Assembly: GCA_029721515.1 (NCBI GenBank) | Contig: CM056563.1 | Coordinates: 6,329,454 to 6,393,453, forward strand | DNA from: Synanceia verrucosa | Taxonomy: Eukaryota; Chordata; Actinopteri; Perciformes; Synanceiidae | Direction: 5' to 3' | DNA length: 64,000 bases | In this document: piece by piece, positions 59,303-64,000 of the stretch | Numbering within the stretch: the first letter of the stretch is position 1 | Layout of the letters: every line of letters starts with the position of its first letter | The notes under the pieces: generated by a model | Told to the model about the DNA's origin: nothing | The model's input: only the letters and a program-made list of their open reading frames with translations | The model's database searches: none | Translations under genes and position numbers: made by a program

Positions 59303-60090
59303 ATCCATATCTGTAGTAAACAAGTTCAGCTGCAGCTGGCAGAGGCATTTGGGGTCTGCATGCTCTCCTTCCTGGCAGCATGTGTGTGTGTGTGGTCGCT
59401 GCATCGGACACAGCAGCGTGGACCTTGGATGGTGAAGCCGGTGGTAGCTTCTGTAAGATGTCTGATCCAAATGGCGACACTGCCACCGGGCCAAAGCCAC
59501 ATTTCATCACACAATGCTAATTAATTTCAGCAGGAAGTCATGCGTGCTCCTAACTGATTGACTCATAGATGTCCACGACTCATGATGCTCTAAGTGCCAA
59601 TTTCACGCTAGCTACAGGGGTGGAAGTTGAGCTATTAGCTTGTTTAAAGTGAAATGTCAGGTGCGAATAATAGAACAACAGCTGTTAATCAGCCACTCAT
59701 TAGTGTTGCTGCATTGTGTTACACCTCAGGGACCAGTTTGTGATATACATTCTATTAATAGCTCACTTCAAGTCATCTCTATGCTGACAATGTCAGCCCT
59801 GACAAAGCAGAGGGGGATGAGCGCAGTTGGCAGGTCTCAGGTCTGCTTTGGCCTGAGACACTGAGCTTCACAGTAAAGCCAGGATCCAGCTCAGGAGCAG
59901 CCCAGTGCTCTTATGTCCCCCTTCATCTCGTTCCCTCTGTCCTGCTTTACCATGCTTACACCGTTTGTGTTTTCACCACATCTCTCCTCTCAGGTCAATT
60001 CCAACCGAGCTCAGAGAGCCATTATTCATAGTCAGTCATAAATCACCAATCTAATCATACATCTGAGCATGATAAGTGAAGAAATAGTAT
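59303..60090. other. Intergenic, nothing recognised
   Basis: Overlapping short open frames on the minus strand (59,225-59,514) have no domain. Confidence 0.35.
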
Positions 60091-60093
60091 GGT

Positions 60094-60121
60094 TTGTGTG
60101 TGTGTGTGTGTGTGTGTGTGT
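60094..60121. repeat. (TG)n microsatellite
   Basis: Uninterrupted TG run. Confidence 0.95.
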
Positions 60122-61400
60122 ACAGTAGTAATCGACCTTTTTGTTGAGGCTGTAAATCTCCTCCTCTGTGGGGGGTTGTTCCTGTCCTCCAGTGCTTGTT
60201 AATGGTTTGTTTCACATCACTGCTGCCTCTCACTGAAGGCATGTCTGGTATGTGTACACTGGGCCACACAAACACATAATATGTGATTTCAAACTTAGTA
60301 CATTTATATTCTCATCACAGCTAAATTGGAATTAAATATCACTTCAACCTTGGTCGGAAATTGTGATTTGTTCCCAAAAAAACTCAGATTGTCTGCAGGA
60401 TGAGAGACATCAATTACTATATCTATTATTATTCTGTGCTGAACTAAGGCGATTTTTTTAACCGTTTCCCTCATTTTAGATTTACCCTTCAAAATAAGAG
60501 CTAGTGTGTAACAATATGATGCTGACATGAGTTTTTGAACCATTTATTTATAATTTAAGATTACTTTTTGGCCTTTTTAATAATAAATAAATAACAATCA
60601 TTTTTATTTATAGTGCCCTTTTCATTCAAAGGGCAAAAACAGAGAGAGATGAAAAATGATATAATAATTAAAAAAATATATTGGACATCTGACAGTGAAA
60701 AGGCAGACAGGAAACAGGAGACTGAAAATGTGCCATAACCATTCAACTACCAAGGTGTCCAGACCATTCATGAAGGTTGGGTTATAATAAGTAGAGAGCA
60801 GAATAATGAGGTGTAAAGCTTTATATTTCGGACACTTCCCATGAACATGCAGTCACAGGAGGAGGGTTTTCAAAAAGTTCTCCTCACTTAGGTTTTTGAA
60901 ATCTACTTGAACCTGGAGTCAAACACTGTAGTAGTACAGTCCTGTCTGTGTTTGGAAACCATTATCTCAGTGGTTGCCATGGATACTCAAAACAGAGCCA
61001 CTGTGCACATAAACACCATTCCTAGTATGACGCTCCACCCTCTGGCTTGTGAGACAAGACCAGGTAGAAGTGATACTGTATTGCTGTGTGTATACAGTTT
61101 AAGGGGATATCTGGAGTTGAACTTGGAAACTGAGTTAAATGCTTCTCTATCCATACACACTGTTTGAAATCAGCACAGAACAAGGACAGACCAACAACAT
61201 TTGTCCTTTTGACTTGCTCTACCACTCAGTATGAAAGGGAGATGACAATTATACTTTCACCTGACAAAAGATCTCACTAAAGATCACTCTTAAGTTTGCC
61301 TGGTCAGGCTTTCCTAACTGAGGGGCCAGGAAGCACCAAGAGGTATGAAGCTAAACCACAGAGGTCATCAGACAATCAGCTTGGTCTTACCAGACGCTTG
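60122..61400. other. Intergenic, nothing recognised
   Basis: No gene or repeat end seen before the inverted gagggtctggca motif at 61,422. Confidence 0.35.
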
Positions 61401-61421
61401 TCCTATCATACACAGGGTCAA

Positions 61422-61458
61422 TGCCAGACCCTCGTACTATCTTACAGAGGGTCTGGCA
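61422..61458. repeat. 12-bp inverted repeat, possible transposon ends
   Basis: tgccagaccctc (61,422-61,433) and gagggtctggca (61,447-61,458) flank 13 bases. They lie just before the RecQ-like repeat copy and may be terminal repeats of that element family in head-to-head arrangement. Confidence 0.5.
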
Positions 61459-61479
61459 TTCCTCCATTGAGAACCGATT

Positions 61480-61905
61480 TCAGATGGGAGACGTAAACTC
61501 TGTTGAAGTTTGAAACGATTGGATCTGATTTTACTCAATCGCTAACGTTTGGTCATGATGTATGTAATGTGCCGCTAGCATTCAGGGTAGCCAACTCCTT
61601 CACCACTAACAGAGCTAACTGAAAAATAAGACTTTTCCTGAACCCCGTGGGAAGTAAAGCCACGACATCTTTGCCGGCAAAAAAACTGGTTAAACATTCC
61701 TCTTGCTGAATATTTGGGAGCCTAGCCAAAATGGATTGAATGGCTTCCTTCATTTCCATCTCCGCCGCCATTGCCAAACTACAACCAGCTAGACTACAAC
61801 GCAAATGCTGTGCGTATGTTTGATGTCATCGTTAACACCCGCCTCATCCGTCCCCCACCATTCGCTGATTGGCCAGGATGGAAACCTTCCTGAGAAATCA
61901 GACAA
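61480..61905 (-). mobile_element. Repeat copy carrying a RecQ-like helicase 5' end (copy 2)
   Basis: The minus strand encodes MAAEMEMKEAIQSILARLPN, then IQQEECLTSFFAGKDVVALL, then PTGFRKSLIFQLALLVVKEL. It is better preserved than the copy at 17,095-17,525: it keeps the TG of the Walker A motif and reads through the base that is a stop in copy 1. It still has Arg in place of the last Walker Gly (TGFRKS). The open frame then ends, so only the start of the helicase was kept. Confidence 0.65.
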
Positions 61906-62689
61906 TTAACTGTTATAGCAGTGATTGTACACTGAATATCTTTGTGTTTTGGACTGTTGGTCAAACAACATATGCAATTTGAAGACATCACTTCTGGCTT
62001 TAATAAATTTTTAGGAGCATTTTTAGGAGGTCTTTTTCGATTAAACAAGAAAATAACTGACAGATACATTGATATTGACAATAAACATTAGTTGCAATCC
62101 TGAATTATTTGCAGTAATCAAATCTGGTCCCTAATATCATTTTAAAAGAGTTTAATTCACCAGGCGTTATGGTTGGGTTGTGCAGCCGGTTTCTGGCCCA
62201 GAGACATCGCACTAGATTTACATGACCTCCAGCTCGGAATGAACCATTATTCTCATCCAGCGGCGTGCGGTGTATGTGATGTGTAAAGAGCGTCTGTCCT
62301 TATGGGCCTTTGTGGAGGATGATGGGGAAAAGGATGTGGACGTTTTGGAGAGGGGGATGGGAACGGGAACGGTAGGGAGAGCAGAATGAGGGAGGGTTAT
62401 AGCAGCAGGGTGAGGGTGGGCTGGGATTTGTGGGGGTGGGTAGTGGGGGCCCACAGGGACAGAGGTGGGGGATGGTTCTGATATTATAATACCTCCGTAC
62501 TGTGAGCTGGCTTGTGAGTGTTTTTTTTTTAAATTTTAAACCCTTAGTGCCAGACCATGAATGGGGATGTTGCATGAGAGCTTTGTCTCTCTGCACAGCA
62601 CTCAGTGCCATGGGCTGAAACAGGGCCATTCATGCACTTTCTCAGATTTTGTCTCATTAGACTGTGGGCGCCATGCGTGCCCAGCTCTC
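61906..62689. other. Intergenic, nothing recognised
   Basis: G-rich stretch at about 62,320-62,470; no exon structure seen. Confidence 0.35.

Positions 62690-62690
<1 letters not shown>

Positions 62691-62750
<60 letters not shown>
62691..62750. repeat. (TG)n microsatellite, about 30 units
   Basis: The longest dinucleotide tract of this type in the window. Confidence 0.95.
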
Positions 62751-62753
<3 letters not shown>

Positions 62754-63300
62754 CATGCAGGCCTGTTTGTTTCTATAGTGTGTGAGAATTGATTGCCTCG
62801 CTTGCAGGGTTTTCCTCTGGAACATATGTGTGCATCAGACATAGGTCGGCATCTGCAAGCTTTTTCTTTTTTTTCCCCAGTGTCACGGACAGAGGACGAC
62901 AAAGGATAAGACCTTATATCAGGGAAAGAGGGAGGGGACTTTTCCCTCCAAATTCAGTCAAGATTTTCCCACCCTCGGGCCGGTGGTGAGATCGCACACG
63001 CTCTGATGGCTGCATTACTCTCAGACTCCAAATGGTGCGACCTGTATTTTAGCCTGCTCTGAATCCTTGACCCTGAAACCTGTTTTTTTTTGTGTTTTCA
63101 CTTCATACAAATGTTGAATTGCAATATGCAGAGGGGAGAAGGAGTGTGCTTGAAACACACCATCAGCGCTCTCCTCCGAGTCATTTCTCATCACCATTCT
63201 GCTCTTTGTATCTATCAGTCTTTCAGACAGCAGAATGGCCCCTACAGTGCAGACTGAGGCTGAAAGCTGCAGCTGCTGCACATACTGAGCAGAGGCAAGG

Positions 63301-63336
<36 letters not shown>

Positions 63337-64000
63337 TCCTCTCTGTTTGTCTGATGTTTTGCTTTGCTTTAATAGCAAGACTGATGCCATTTAAATCTTT
63401 CGCTTCAATTCACTCAATGCAAATCCAGCTGCATAAGTGGGTTACCAAAGTCCTTTACGAACACATAGACAGTGAATGCATCTGCCTATACAGTCACTTC
63501 AGCTACATTTATTCTAATGTGAGATTGATCTGATAAGTTAACGAAGCATGAAAGATGTTTCTTTCTTCAATTAACAAGTTAACATTTTGTAACTCACACA
63601 ACCTCAGTGAATTTGCATCGACTGGGTTGTTATTAGTGATAATGATCATTATTAGGTAACATTCATGTCATGGTTTTATGTGTGCAAGTTGTTTGCCGTT
63701 TTTCCTCCACTGCGTTTCAGGGGGAACTATTAAACTATTAAACTTTTTTGGAACTACATTTATTCAACAGCTGTTATTCATATTTAGATCAAGATTTTCT
63801 CCACCTTCTAAAATATGATGCATCATCAAAGATGAAATGACAACAGCAGTATTTAAAGAGGAGATATTTACATGAGTATGTGACTGGAACGAGAATTATC
63901 ATTAAATCTGTTTGTGCTGGCTAAGTTTGTTAAAATATGAACACAGATGTGAGTCACGGGCTATTTTCACCTGGGTGTATATAGCATGTCAGAGACAAGC
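62751..64000. other. Intergenic tail of the window, with (GA)n at 63,305-63,333
   Basis: A GA microsatellite, otherwise no gene, RNA or transposon feature recognised up to the end of the window. Confidence 0.4.

Noticed and set aside
62544..62825. Minus-strand frame with a long His-Thr run
   Set aside because: It is translation of the (TG)n microsatellite.

Overview
This window looks like nuclear DNA of a teleost fish, probably a percomorph. The evidence is a vertebrate-type gene with many short exons and GT-AG introns, and a repeat load typical of fish: Tc1-like transposons, fish L1/Tx1-like and I/Nimb-like LINEs, a tRNA-derived SINE, L2-like tails, small terminal-inverted-repeat elements and long dinucleotide tracts. 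Nothing bacterial or plasmid-like is present.

Layout. 0.3-4.9 kb: a three-exon MADF-type gene on the minus strand (283 codons with stop). It belongs to the Harbinger/PIF accessory class, and its second intron is packed with a Tx1-like LINE, a Tc1 remnant and a SINE. 5.0-12.9 kb: a nest of retroelements. An I/Nimb-like LINE is abutted by a degraded L1, which is itself interrupted by a 1,029-bp Tc1-like element with a TA duplication. 13.6-14.7 kb: a decayed coiled-coil coding fragment and a third Tc1 fragment. 15.35-28.8 kb: the complete eftud2 gene (U5 snRNP 116-kDa GTPase, yeast Snu114 homologue), with one non-coding and 27 coding exons that join without a frame error into 971 residues. 29-31.9 kb: spacer and repeats. 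32.6-36.0 kb: an unrecognised minus-strand gene containing a 1,406-bp, nearly identical tandem duplication. 37-64 kb: a gene-poor stretch of microsatellites, small DNA elements and minisatellites, with one weak candidate first exon near 45 kb.

The most notable result is the duplicated gene at 32.6-36.0 kb. The duplication fuses the truncated last exon of the upstream copy to exon 1 of the downstream copy. The fusion is in frame and its splice donor is intact, so the locus reads as one 11-exon gene for a 773-residue protein with an internal repeat, not as two genes. The second copy keeps only about 15 bp of 5' leader. Two perfect hairpins lie just upstream of the first ATG.

There is no operon-like cooperation between genes. 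Only eftud2 has a known cellular role, in spliceosome activation and disassembly. Coordinates of spliced genes were worked out by hand from splice sites and phase. Repeat family names come from recognising motifs, not from a database search.
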